Assembly (NCBI RefSeq): GCF_041153465.1
Contig: NZ_CP154858.1
Location: forward strand, 2,170,001-2,234,000
Source: Thermohahella caldifontis
GTDB taxonomy: Bacteria > Pseudomonadota > Gammaproteobacteria > Pseudomonadales > Oleiphilaceae
DNA: 64,000 bases
Direction: 5' to 3'
In this document: positions 52,791 to 62,700 of the stretch, piece after piece
Numbering within the stretch: the first letter of the stretch is position 1
Layout: each line of letters begins with the position of its first letter
Made by a program: the position numbers and the translations under genes
Notes under the pieces: model-generated
The model's database searches: none
Told to the model about the DNA's origin: nothing
Seen by the model: the letters and a program-made list of their open reading frames with translations, nothing else

Positions 52791-54137
52791 ATGGCAGACA
52801 AGAACAAATCTCGTGCTTTCCGACTGGCGCCTCTGGCCTCCGCGGTCGCCGCAGCCGTCCTCAGCACGTCAGCACTGGCAGTTGAATTTCACGGATATGC
52901 CCGGGCAGGCATCTCCACCACCGCAGACGGCGGTGAACAACTCTGTTACGGCAGCGGTGCAGCCGGTCACTTTGTCGGTCGTCTGGGCGACGAGTGTGAC
53001 ACCTACGGCGAAATGGCCCTGGGCCAGGAACTGTTCGCACAGGACGGCAAGACATTCCGCTTTGACATGATGCTCGCCTATCAGGCACTCAACCAGGGGA
53101 ATGATTATCAGGCCCTGGATGGCGACAACGACCTGTTCAGCACCGGAGGTGACACCAATGCTTCCGAACCCTGGCAAGGGGGCGACATTGCCCTGCGTCA
53201 GGCCTTTGTTTCGGCCAAGAACGTCATTGGCTGGGCACCGGGCGCCACCCTCTGGGCCGGCAAGCGCTTCTATGGCCGCAAGGATGTTCACTGGCTGGAC
53301 CTGTTCTATGTCAACAACAGCGGCTACGGCGCTGGTCTGGAAAACATTTCCGTTGGCAATGCGAAGGCGTCCGTTGCAGTGACCAACTTTGATACGCCCG
53401 CACGCCACAGCGGCAACGGCTACACTCAGAACAACAAGCTGGATGTTCGCTTCTCCATGCCTGCAGGCGCCGGTAACCTGGAGCTGATCGGTATCTATGG
53501 CTATGCCGACCTGACCGACGCACAGGATCAGAACAAGAGCTCGCTCTCCAAGGAAGTGGATCGTAACGGTTTCTTCCTCACGGCCGAATACTCCCAGGGC
53601 CTGATGGGTGGCTTCAACAAGGCCGTACTCCAGTACGGCAAGGGTTCTCTGGGACACATGGCCTACGCCAACCACGGTGGCGGCGAGTCCCTGAACAGTG
53701 TGTGGTGGGATGGTACGCTGGAAAAATCCTGGCGCGTCATGGATTTTGGCGTGGCACGTCTGAGCGACAAGGTTGAGCTGGGTTATTCCGTGCTTTATCA
53801 GAAAGGCACGACCTATGGTTCAGGTGTCACCGAAGAGAACCCCAGCCTCATGAGCGTCGTGGTTCGCCCCATGTACAAGTGGGATGACATCATGAAGACC
53901 ACACTGGAACTGGGCTACAGCAAGAATCAGGAGCCCTGGGAAGCCGAGAAGAAAGCCCTGAGCAAGATTGTGGTGGCCCAGGAATGGTCTGCCGGCAAGA
54001 GCTTCTGGGCGCGTCCGACCATTCGCCTGTATGCCGGCTCCTTCTTCGGCAAGCGCGCCGAGGAAAACACCAGCCACAATGCGGATGGCGAGAAGGGCAA
54101 CCTGCGCGTCGGCGCACAGTTCGAAGCCTGGTGGTAA
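52791..54137 (+). CDS. lamB: LamB, maltoporin
   Basis: This 448-aa outer-membrane beta-barrel has a signal peptide (about 1-30, ending STSALA) and then VEFHGYARAGIST, the standard LamB mature start. Later blocks are LWAGKRFYGRKDVHWLDLFY, the SFWARPTIRLYAG signature and terminal Trp for barrel assembly. It lets maltodextrins into the periplasm, supplying MalEFG (22-26 kb) and the amylase. It is a separate single-gene unit beside hexR. Confidence 0.95.
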   Translation: MADKNKSRAFRLAPLASAVAAAVLSTSALAVEFHGYARAGISTTADGGEQLCYGSGAAGHFVGRLGDECDTYGEMALGQELFAQDGKTFRFDMMLAYQALNQGNDYQALDGDNDLFSTGGDTNASEPWQGGDIALRQAFVSAKNVIGWAPGATLWAGKRFYGRKDVHWLDLFYVNNSGYGAGLENISVGNAKASVAVTNFDTPARHSGNGYTQNNKLDVRFSMPAGAGNLELIGIYGYADLTDAQDQNKSSLSKEVDRNGFFLTAEYSQGLMGGFNKAVLQYGKGSLGHMAYANHGGGESLNSVWWDGTLEKSWRVMDFGVARLSDKVELGYSVLYQKGTTYGSGVTEENPSLMSVVVRPMYKWDDIMKTTLELGYSKNQEPWEAEKKALSKIVVAQEWSAGKSFWARPTIRLYAGSFFGKRAEENTSHNADGEKGNLRVGAQFEAWW

Positions 54138-54167
54138 GATTCCTCCTCTCTGCACTCAACAGGCTGA

Positions 54168-54192
54168 CCCCGGGCATTGCCCGGGGTTTTTT
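54168..54192 (+). terminator. Rho-independent terminator of lamB
   Basis: A perfect 7-bp stem CCCCGGG/CCCGGGG with a 5-base loop is followed by six T's, 30 bases past the lamB stop. Confidence 0.93.
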
Positions 54193-54271
54193 ATTGCGCC
54201 AACTCAATGCAGTCCGGTCCGGGTTCCGCTAAAGTGACATCCCGATTCCGGCCACTTGGAGATTCCGAGCG

Positions 54272-56089
54272 ATGACTGCTGACGCCTGGGGCGTGATGAT
54301 CCTTCTCGCCATGACGATCGCCCTGTTCATTCAGGACCGCATCCGCATGGATCTTATCGCCCTCATGGTCATCTGCGTGCTGGCCCTGTCAGGCTGGGTG
54401 ACCCCTGCAGAGGCGGTCGCGGGTTTCGGACACGGCCTGGTGGTGATGATTGCCGCCCTCTTCATCGTCGGCGAGGGACTCTTTCAAACCGGTGTGGCCG
54501 CAAGAGCAGGGCAGATTCTCCTGCGAATGGGCGGCACCAATGAAACCCGCCTGCTCTGGGTGCTGTTACCGCTGGTAGCCTTCATGTCCGCCTTCATGAG
54601 CTCCACGGGCACGGTCGCCCTGTTCATCCCTGTGGTCATGACAGTGGCCAGACGCTCGGGTATCCCTCCTGGCCGCCTGATGATACCGCTGGCCTACGCC
54701 TCCCTCATGGGCGGCATGCTGACACTGATCGGCACCCCCCCGAACCTGGCTGCTGCGGCCGCGCTGAAAGATGCCGGGCTGGAGCCCTTCACCTTCTTTG
54801 ATTTCACGCTCCCCGGTCTGGCCATTTTTCTCGCAGGTACGGTCTACCTGATCTACTTTGCCCGCCACCTGTTGCCTGCCGGGAGTGCCGTGCCCGCGGG
54901 ATCCGGCTTCCACCTGGGCGAGCTGACCGATCGCTATGGCATTACCGACCAGATTCACCTGCTGAAGACCCTGCCGGACAGCCCGCTGGTGGGCAAGACG
55001 GTTGCGGAAGCCGGTCTGCGCACCCGTTTTGAGGCCACCCTTTTCGGTATCCGAAGGCAGGGCAGACTGATCTCCACGCGACTGCCGGTGCTCTCCGCGA
55101 CACGAATCCATGCGGGTGACGAGCTGCTGGTGTACGTCGCACCTGATGCACTCGGAACCCTGTGTGACACCATGCGGCTGGACGTGCTTCGGTCAGGTGG
55201 TGGACTGCTGGATGAATTCCATCAGGATTTCGGTGTCGCCGAGGTACTGGTTCGCCGCTCAGCCCCCGTCATCGGCAAGACACTGAAGGAGGCCAGATTC
55301 CGCGACCGGTACGGTCTCAGCGTGATCGGCATCCGGCGTCAGGGGCAGCCACTGGCCGCGCAGTTCGAGGGCACACGGATTGCGTTTGGCGATTCGCTGC
55401 TGGTCGTTGGCGGCTGGCGTCATATTCTGGATCTGGAGCAGCACCCGGACTTTGTCATTCTGGAACTCCCCGTGGAAGTACAGGATGCCGCCCGTCAGAG
55501 TGACAAGGCCCTGCCGGCAGGCCTGATCGTGCTCGCCATGCTGGTCGTCATGGCCACCGGCTGGCTCCCGCCACTGACCACGTCACTGCTTGCTGCCCTG
55601 GCCATGATTCTTTCCGGCTGCGTCCCGCCTGCCAGGGCGTGGCAATCCCTCAACGCCACCAGCCTCATTCTCATCGCCGGCATGCTGCCGCTGGCTCAGG
55701 CGATGAAAAATACCGGTGCGCTGGATGCCCTGGTCGCAGGTCTCACCACCTTGCTTGAGGGTCAGCCTCCGCTGCTCATGCTTGGCGCTTTCTTCCTGAT
55801 CACCTCCCTGCTCAGCCAGTTCATGTCCAATACGGCCACGACCGTGCTGGTCGCCCCCATTGCCCTGGCCTCTGCCCAGGCGCTCGGCATCCATCCGCAG
55901 CCGTTTCTCATGGGTGTGGCGCTGGCGGCCTCCACGGCATTTGCCACACCGGTTGCCAGCCCGGTAAACACGCTGGTGCTCGGTCCCGGCAACTACCGGT
56001 TCATCGACTTCGTGAAGGTGGGCCTACCGCTACAGGCACTGAGTCTGTTTGTCGCGCTACTGGTGATTCCCCGGTTTTTCCCCTTCTGA
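54272..56089 (+). CDS. SLC13-family permease with central RCK/TrkA-C domains
   Basis: This 605-aa inner-membrane protein has about 12 helices of the SLC13/ArsB-type fold. It is split by a soluble region (about residues 215-400) containing two TrkA-C-like repeats (LPDSPLVGKTVAEAGLRTRF and RSAPVIGKTLKEARF). Transport motifs include FMSSTGTVALFIPV and QFMSNTATTVLVAPIAL. Family members carry dicarboxylates, sulfate or related anions, and the soluble domains may gate transport by ligand. Substrate is unknown. Confidence 0.9.
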   Translation: MTADAWGVMILLAMTIALFIQDRIRMDLIALMVICVLALSGWVTPAEAVAGFGHGLVVMIAALFIVGEGLFQTGVAARAGQILLRMGGTNETRLLWVLLPLVAFMSAFMSSTGTVALFIPVVMTVARRSGIPPGRLMIPLAYASLMGGMLTLIGTPPNLAAAAALKDAGLEPFTFFDFTLPGLAIFLAGTVYLIYFARHLLPAGSAVPAGSGFHLGELTDRYGITDQIHLLKTLPDSPLVGKTVAEAGLRTRFEATLFGIRRQGRLISTRLPVLSATRIHAGDELLVYVAPDALGTLCDTMRLDVLRSGGGLLDEFHQDFGVAEVLVRRSAPVIGKTLKEARFRDRYGLSVIGIRRQGQPLAAQFEGTRIAFGDSLLVVGGWRHILDLEQHPDFVILELPVEVQDAARQSDKALPAGLIVLAMLVVMATGWLPPLTTSLLAALAMILSGCVPPARAWQSLNATSLILIAGMLPLAQAMKNTGALDALVAGLTTLLEGQPPLLMLGAFFLITSLLSQFMSNTATTVLVAPIALASAQALGIHPQPFLMGVALAASTAFATPVASPVNTLVLGPGNYRFIDFVKVGLPLQALSLFVALLVIPRFFPF

Positions 56090-56124
56090 ACACGAAAACG
56101 CCCCCGTTACGGAGGCGTTCGTGT
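56090..56124. terminator. Bidirectional hairpin between convergent genes
   Basis: A long stem (ACACGA…TCGTGT outside, ACGCCCCCG/CGGAGGCGT inside with one mismatch, loop TTA) lies between the permease and acid phosphatase genes. It has only short T/A runs but is well placed for both. Confidence 0.6.
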
Positions 56125-56144
56125 CATCCGGATGAACCACGGTC

Positions 56145-56966
56145 TTACTGTTTGGGCGCCCACCGGCGCAGATGCTGCTTGCGCATCTGATCCTTCTCGG
56201 CGGCAGACGCCTTCCAGTTGCCGTTGTACACCGCGCCTTCCCAGTCGCCATAAGTGGGGTTGGGCAGCACGATCCACTCGGTGCCCCACTTGTCCTTGTG
56301 CTTGTCGGTCGCCGCAAAGCGTTCGTCCACCGACTTCTTGTAAAAATCATCGCTGAAGTCGTTCAGATTGTCGCCCACCATCAGGGCCACATCATATTTT
56401 TCGAGAACGGCCTGGCGACGTGCCTCCTTGCTGGAAGACTTCTCCCGCATGAGCAGATGGGTTTCGTCCACAAAGGGGAATCCGAGTGCTTTAAGGTTCC
56501 TGAGCGTCCCTTCCTTGCCCTCCGGCTTGCGGTTGGTGATATAGAACACATGCACACCCTTGCTGGCCGCATAGTTGAGGAACTCCACGGCGCCAGGCAT
56601 GGCCGTCGCTTCCGCCGCATTCATCCAGGGCACCCATGTTTTGGAGGAATACCCGAAATCATTGCCGATGAGATAAGCCTCATAGGCCGTGTTATCCAGG
56701 ATGGTTTCATCCACATCCACGGCAATTGCCAGGGGCTTGTTGCCCTTGTGCGCGGCCAGCGCCTTGTCCAGCTGCATGTGGGCGACGTTGAAGGCCTGAT
56801 GGCTGAGCGCCCGGAACTCGGCCGAAGCCTGCATCCACAGCGTTGCCATGACCAGCTGTTCATTGAGATCCCGGGTGGTATAGGCCTCCTCGGCCTGAGC
56901 CAGAGGCGCAGCAGCCAGCGCACCCGCCAGCGCACCTGCCAGCAGCGCAGCATTGAACCTGTTCAT
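56145..56966 (-). CDS. Class C acid phosphatase, lipoprotein e(P4)-like
   Basis: This 273-aa HAD-superfamily phosphatase has a signal peptide (cut near AQA-EEAY at residue 25). The catalytic D84 and D86 lie in AVDVDETILDN, with FYITNRKPEGK and VGDNLNDFSDDF as later HAD motifs. It matches the e(P4)/OlpA family but lacks a lipobox Cys, so it is probably free in the periplasm. It releases phosphate from nucleotides. Confidence 0.93.
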   Translation of the reverse strand: MNRFNAALLAGALAGALAAAPLAQAEEAYTTRDLNEQLVMATLWMQASAEFRALSHQAFNVAHMQLDKALAAHKGNKPLAIAVDVDETILDNTAYEAYLIGNDFGYSSKTWVPWMNAAEATAMPGAVEFLNYAASKGVHVFYITNRKPEGKEGTLRNLKALGFPFVDETHLLMREKSSSKEARRQAVLEKYDVALMVGDNLNDFSDDFYKKSVDERFAATDKHKDKWGTEWIVLPNPTYGDWEGAVYNGNWKASAAEKDQMRKQHLRRWAPKQ

Positions 56967-57176
56967 GTGTGCGTTTTCCTTATCTTTTTGGGTTGCATGA
57001 AAAGCATGTCACTGGCCCAGCTTACGCCTTGTTCATCTTGGGTAAAAGTGTCATTTCACATCATCCTGAAGGCATATCGGCATCAGTCCGGCGCTGCAAT
57101 GACTTGTCCTGACATGCAACCCGACCTGCCTTCGTGTTGGATTTGTGAAAACCGTAACAGTGTTGCGTTATGATAC

Positions 57177-57191
57177 GGTTGTTCCACAACC
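57177..57191. promoter_or_regulatory. Inverted repeat upstream of the pilin operon
   Basis: GGTTGTTCCACAACC has perfect 6-bp arms and a 3-base spacer. It follows a TATGAT (57170-57175) that could be a -10, about 65 bases before fimT. The rest of 56967-57239 shows nothing else clear. Confidence 0.3.
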
Positions 57192-57239
57192 ATCCAAATT
57201 ATAAAATGAACACAGCCTCACGTTACAAGGATGGTGACC

Positions 57240-57722
57240 ATGCCTGCAAGACAGTCCGGTTTGACCCTGCCCGAACTCCTGACCACCCTGGCTGTTGTTG
57301 CCATCATGGCGGCCATCGCCGTGCCGGCGTACCAGTCCATGGTTCAGACCAATGCTCAGGCTGCAGCACACAATGCCCTCGTCAGCAGTCTCAACCTGGC
57401 CCGATCCGAGGCCCAGCGCCGCCGTCAGGTGGTCTACGTCACACCCATTGGCGGACAGTGGCAGACCGGCTGGGAAGTCTGGGTGGATGCGGACAGTGAC
57501 GGCACCTTTGACAGTGGCACCGATACGCTGGTCAGGCGTTACACCTCATCCGGTCCGGCAGTGACCGTATCCGGCCCATCTGGCATCGGCTTCGGCCCTG
57601 ACGGCAGCCTGATCCAGGCCTCGGCCACCCGACTGCAATTGCGCACCCCCAATGCCCATGAAGGCGTGGATATCACCCTGACCCGCAGCGGTCAGTTCGT
57701 GCGCACGACCGTACATCCCTGA
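57240..57722 (+). CDS. fimT: FimT/GspH-type minor pseudopilin
   Basis: This 160-aa protein has a type III signal: short leader MPARQSG, then LTLPELLTTLAVVAIMAAIA. The fifth-residue Glu of the mature helix is present, and the C-terminal GspH/FimT domain contains LARSEAQRRRQVVYVTP and GIGFGPDGS. It helps prime type IV pilus assembly. The ATG at 57240 is preferred because AAGGA is 9 bases upstream; one at 57231 is too close to it. Confidence 0.9.
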   Translation: MPARQSGLTLPELLTTLAVVAIMAAIAVPAYQSMVQTNAQAAAHNALVSSLNLARSEAQRRRQVVYVTPIGGQWQTGWEVWVDADSDGTFDSGTDTLVRRYTSSGPAVTVSGPSGIGFGPDGSLIQASATRLQLRTPNAHEGVDITLTRSGQFVRTTVHP

Positions 57723-57732
57723 GGACAGCACC

Positions 57733-58158
57733 ATGAAACGATCCCATGCCGGCTTCTCGCTGATTGAAGTACTGGTGGCCCTGCTCCTGCTGGCGCTGGG
57801 GGCACTGGGCTCTGCCGCCCTGCAGGCCAACGCCCTGCGCCTCAACCATTCTGCCGCCTCCCAGAGCATTGCCGTGCAGCTTGCCTCCGACATGGCAGAA
57901 CGCATCCGCGCCAACCGCCAGGCCGCCCTGAAAGGTGACTACAACCTCACCGCCGGCGCCAGCCCCTCTGGCGGCAGCACGCTGGCGGCCGGGGATCTTG
58001 CGGACTGGTACGCCCAGGTGACCAAGATGCTCCCGGACGGCAAGGCTGCCATTGAAACCGACGCCGCCAGCGAGACCATCACCATCACCCTGACCTGGAG
58101 TGGTGAGCGTGTGCAAAGCGGGCTGACGGAAAGCTATCAGGTGGTGGTGGCACCATGA
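57733..58158 (+). CDS. pilV: PilV minor pilin
   Basis: This 141-aa protein has leader MKRSHAG and helix FSLIEVLVALLLLALGALG, then LQANALRLNHSAASQSIAVQ and MAERIRANR, as in PilV. The gene follows fimT by 10 bases and overlaps pilW by 4. Confidence 0.92.
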   Translation: MKRSHAGFSLIEVLVALLLLALGALGSAALQANALRLNHSAASQSIAVQLASDMAERIRANRQAALKGDYNLTAGASPSGGSTLAAGDLADWYAQVTKMLPDGKAAIETDAASETITITLTWSGERVQSGLTESYQVVVAP

Positions 58159-59252
58159 CTTGCCGATCCCTTCGCACCCCCTTTCCACGCCAGACGGGCC
58201 TGAGTCTGGTGGAACTCTTGATCGCCCTCCTGCTCAGCAGTCTGCTGACGCTGGCAGTGGCGCAGCTCTATCTCGGCAATCGCCAGACCTGGTCAGTGAA
58301 TGAGGCGACCAGCCGACTTCAGGAATCTGCACGCATCCTGCGCACCCTGCTCGACCGGGAACTGCGCATGGTGGACTACCGTGGCTGCCTGGGGAATCAC
58401 AAGACACCACCGGAAAACAGCCTTCAGGCCGCCACCGACATTCTCAACGATGTGACTGTTGCCCTGCGGGGCTGGGACAATGTGTCCGGCACGCCATCCG
58501 AACTGAGCGGCACACTGACACCCGGGCCCGTTGCGAACACGGACGTCCTGCTCATCCGCACCGTGCTGGGCCAGCCGCTCCGGCTGACCGCGCAGACCAC
58601 CCGGGACGCAGTGATCACGGAAGACCCCGGCCCCACGCTGAACAGTGCCTGTCCGGATGGCTCGGCAAGCCGGTCGGGCCTGTGCGTCAACGATATTGTG
58701 CTGGTTTCCGATTGCGAGAAGGCCCGCTACTTCCAGATCACCGCGCTGACGCCTCAGGCAGGCAACGCGTCCGCCACACCTCCCGTACCGGCCACGCTGA
58801 AGCTGGCGCATCAGGCGGGGAGCCAGCCCGGCAATGCGGTCACGGACTGGGGCGGCGATGCGGCCACACGGTTTGATGCCGGGGCCGAACTGGTGCCTAC
58901 CGGCACGCTGGTGTACTACCTGGCTTCCGGGAACGGCCTGACCGGCCTGTACCGCAAGGCCAACCACCGGGCACCCGAGCTGCTGATTCCCAATGTGGAC
59001 GATTTCCAGGTGACCTATGGCGTGGATTCGGACAGCAACGGCCAGACAGACAGCTATGTACCCGCATCCGGTTCCGTCAACTGGGAACAGGTACGAAGCA
59101 TCCGGATTCAGGTGCTGCTGCGTTCTGACAGAGACGTACTGCCCACGCCGCAGCCGTATCGCTTCAACGGCACCGACTTCATACCCGAGGACAAGGCCCT
59201 GCGCCTGCCTGTCACCTGGACCATTCAACTGCGTAACAGGAGTGGCTCATGA
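58155..59252 (+). CDS. pilW: PilW minor pilin
   Basis: This 365-aa protein has the leader ending PRQTG, the helix LSLVELLIALLLSSLLTLAV, and ESARILRTLLDRELRMVDYRG. A large beta-rich domain contains two or more Cys and a segment QVTYGVDSDSNGQTDSY typical of PilW. It joins PilV, PilX and PilY1 in the priming tip. It overlaps pilX by 4 bases. Confidence 0.92.
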   Translation: MTCRSLRTPFPRQTGLSLVELLIALLLSSLLTLAVAQLYLGNRQTWSVNEATSRLQESARILRTLLDRELRMVDYRGCLGNHKTPPENSLQAATDILNDVTVALRGWDNVSGTPSELSGTLTPGPVANTDVLLIRTVLGQPLRLTAQTTRDAVITEDPGPTLNSACPDGSASRSGLCVNDIVLVSDCEKARYFQITALTPQAGNASATPPVPATLKLAHQAGSQPGNAVTDWGGDAATRFDAGAELVPTGTLVYYLASGNGLTGLYRKANHRAPELLIPNVDDFQVTYGVDSDSNGQTDSYVPASGSVNWEQVRSIRIQVLLRSDRDVLPTPQPYRFNGTDFIPEDKALRLPVTWTIQLRNRSGS

Positions 59253-59737
59253 CACGGACAAACCTGCACCAACGGGGGGTCGTGCTGATAGTGGTGCTGC
59301 TCTTTCTGCTGGCACTTTCGTTGCTGGCTGTCTCCACCACACGCAGCATCTCGGATGAAGAACGACTCGCCGGCTACAGCCGTCAGGATTATCAGGCATT
59401 CGAGGCAGCGGAGGCGGCCCTGTCTGCTGCCGAGCGCTATCTCGGCGGGGCGGCCCTGGGCAAGTTTGAGGGCAAGGACGGGCGCTACCACTACATCAAC
59501 GCACCTGCCCCGGCCGCCACACAGGCGACCCTGACGGATATGGTGGCCGTCACGGCCTATACCGGCACCGGCACGGCTCACTACATGATCGAGGAGCTGG
59601 CGCCCACGATCGGACAACCGGACTCGGCCGCCAGCGATCAGCCCTACACCGAGCGCCGGGTCTTCCGCATCACCGCACGCGGCAGCGCACCCGGCAGTGC
59701 CGCCCCCGTTCTGCTTCAGGCCACATTCATTCGCTAG
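59249..59737 (+). CDS. pilX: PilX minor pilin
   Basis: This 162-aa protein has helix GVVLIVVLLFLLALSLLAVS without the usual fifth-residue Glu but with the PilX blocks RSISDEERLAGYSRQDYQAF and EAAEAALSAAERYL. It lies between pilW and pilY1 in the standard order; pilY1 starts 9 bases on. Confidence 0.9.
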   Translation: MTRTNLHQRGVVLIVVLLFLLALSLLAVSTTRSISDEERLAGYSRQDYQAFEAAEAALSAAERYLGGAALGKFEGKDGRYHYINAPAPAATQATLTDMVAVTAYTGTGTAHYMIEELAPTIGQPDSAASDQPYTERRVFRITARGSAPGSAAPVLLQATFIR

Positions 59738-59746
59738 GAGGCGATC

Positions 59747-62700
59747 ATGCGTGACCGTATTTCACAGGCATTGAAGAATCTGCTGTTTCTGGCCGGTCTG
59801 TTCCCCGCGGCAGCATACGCCGGCTCCTCATCAGGCAGCACGGCCGCCCAACCCCTGGATCTTGCCCAGACCCCCCTGACTCTGGGCGTTCGCGCCGAGC
59901 CCAACATACTGATGATTCTGGACGACTCGGGGTCCATGGGATGGGATTTTTTACCTGACGGTGCCGCCTACGCACCTTGGTATTGGGCACGGTACAGTCC
60001 AGCCTACAACAAGCAGTACTACAATCCGGCGGTCACCTACCGCCCGTGGGTCAATGCCGATGGGACGGAAATGCCACAGGCAAGCACAAGCTGCGCTGTC
60101 AATGACCCCGTGACTACTGGGTCAGGGTGCACAACCTTTCCATCTGATCACGTCAACTTCTTCGTAGCAAAATCTGGGGGAGGTGTAATTCAGGAAAAAA
60201 CATATTATGTTAGTCACATCCCGAAGTACTACAAAATGGACGGTACTGAGGTAAAGATCACGCCTGGGAACAATTACACCGGCAGCTCCCAACGAACCGA
60301 CTGCAAAAACGCGCCCACCTGCACCTACGAGGAAGAAATCCAGAATTTTGCCAACTGGTGGACCTATCACCGTACCCGCATGGCTTCCGCCAAGGCGGCT
60401 GTGGGCCGGGCCTTTGCGGTGCTGGACGAGAAGGCACGTGTCGGGTTTGCCACCATTCATTCCATCACACCCGAGAATCCGGTTCCTGACATCACGGTCA
60501 GGACCTTCGACACAGCACACAGGAAAACGTTCTACAACACGCTTTATGCTACCACTCCTGATGGCGGCACCCCCTTGCGCCGGGCCCTGAAGGCCGCCGG
60601 TGAATATTATTCCACCAATGCCCCCTGGGAAGACTCACGCTATGACAAACCGCTGGCCTGCCGCCCGGCCTATACCATCCTGACCACGGACGGTTACTGG
60701 AATGGCGACAGTCCCAATGTTGGTAATGCGGACAACACGAATGGGCCCGAAATCACCGGCCCCGGACAGCAAACCTATCAGTACAAACCCGAGACGCCTT
60801 TCAAGGATGCCTACAAAAATACCTTGGCCGACGTTGCCATGTACTACTGGAAGCGGGACCTGATGCCCAAGCTGGACAATCTGGTCCCCACCAGCCCACA
60901 GGACCCGGCCTTCTGGCAACACATGACCACCTTTACCGTGGGACTGGGTGTCCAGGGCACTCTGGATCCGGCCACAGACCTGCCAGCCATCGAGAAAGGT
61001 GACAAGAGCTGGCCCGATATCGACTCCGGTAAAAACACCAGGGCAGACGATCTCTGGCATGCCGCCATCAACGGCCATGGCCAGCACTTCAGCGCCCAGA
61101 ATCCCGATGAGTTTGCCCAGGCGCTGAAATCGGTACTGGCCGACATCGTCAGCCGCAGCACCTCCTCTGCCGCCGCCGCAGCCAGTGCCTTCGAGCTGAG
61201 CTCGGACACTTTGATCTATCAGGTGACCTACAATCCGGGCGACTGGTCCGGCGAAGTGGTGGCCTACGAGGTGGACGGGACGACCGGCGAACTGAAGAGC
61301 ACGCCCAAATGGCAATCCGGCAAAACCGTCACACAACATACCAAGGTGTTCACCCGGGCCGGTGGCCAGACCGTGCAGCTCACTGCAGACACCACCTCGG
61401 CAGACATTCTCGGGCCGCTGAACAAGGACCCGGTCACGGGCAAGACGGACGGCAAGGCCAAGACGCGGATCAAGTGGCTTCTCGGTACCCTTGCGGATGA
61501 CACCACCGACGGCCTGCGCAAGCGCGGACGCTATCTTGGTGACATCATTCATTCGGATCCGGTCGTGGTCGCCCATCAGAACTTTGGTTTCGGCCTCAGC
61601 CGCTCGGGCCTGAGCCAGAATGAACGCACCCGATACAACGCATTCCGCAGTGATTCCACCTACACGGAACGCCCGCCCGTCATTTACGTGGGAGCCAATG
61701 ACGGCAAGCTCCACGCCATTGACGGCGAGACCGGAAAGCCGCTGTTCGCCTATATCCCGGGTGCCCTGCTCGGCCGGCTGGGCGCCCTGACCCACCCCAA
61801 GTACAGCCATGCCTACTATGTGGACGGTGCCCCCACCTTCAGCGACGTCTGGCTGGATGATGCCTGGAAAACGGTGCTGGTGGGCAGCACGGGGCGGGGT
61901 GGTCAAAGCCTGTTTGCGCTGGATGTGACCCGGCCGGAAAGCTTCACCAAAGACAATGTGCTCTGGGATGTCGATCCCTCTGCCAGCACTGACCTGGCCA
62001 ATCACCTGGGTGTGACCGTCAGCCGTCCGGCCATCGCACGGGTACACGCCGGTGACCGCTGGGTGGTGCTGGTGGGCAACGGTATCAACCCGAAGAGCCA
62101 GCAGGCCGAACTGCTCGTACTGGATCTGAAGACCGGCGCGGTGCTCAAGGTACTGAGCACAGGCGTGGGCCCGGACAGCCTGTCCGGCACAAACGTACCG
62201 CCCAACGGCCTGGGCACGCCGGTACCGGTTGATCTCGATGGTGACCGCATTACCGATATGGTGTATGCCGGTGACCTCTATGGCAATGTCTGGGCCTTCG
62301 ACTTCCGGAGTGAACAGGAATCCGGCTGGCGGGTAGTGGGCAGCACCCTTGAACCGAAGCCTCTGTTTACCGCCTGCGATGGCGACTGTGACACCTTTGC
62401 CAACCGGCGCCCACTTCTGGCTCGTCCTGATGTGCGCCTGCACCCCAGGGGCGGCGTGATGGTTTATGTGGGCAGCGGCCGTTTCCTGACCCAGGACGAC
62501 CGGACACTGAGCAATTCTCCCCGGCTGGAAGCCGCCTATGGCCTCTGGGACCGTACGCCCGGCCAGTATGATCCCATCCGTGTTTCGGATCTGGTGGAAC
62601 AGACCATTGATATCCAGGTGGATGCCCAATCCGGCGAACTGGGGGTCCGCCACCGGATTTTCAGCAGTCACCCGGTGGACTACACGAAAAAACGCGGCTG

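Noticed and set aside
60635..62671. 678-codon minus-strand open frame opposite pilY1
   Set aside because: PilY1 is well supported by motifs on the plus strand; the antisense frame has no recognisable domain.
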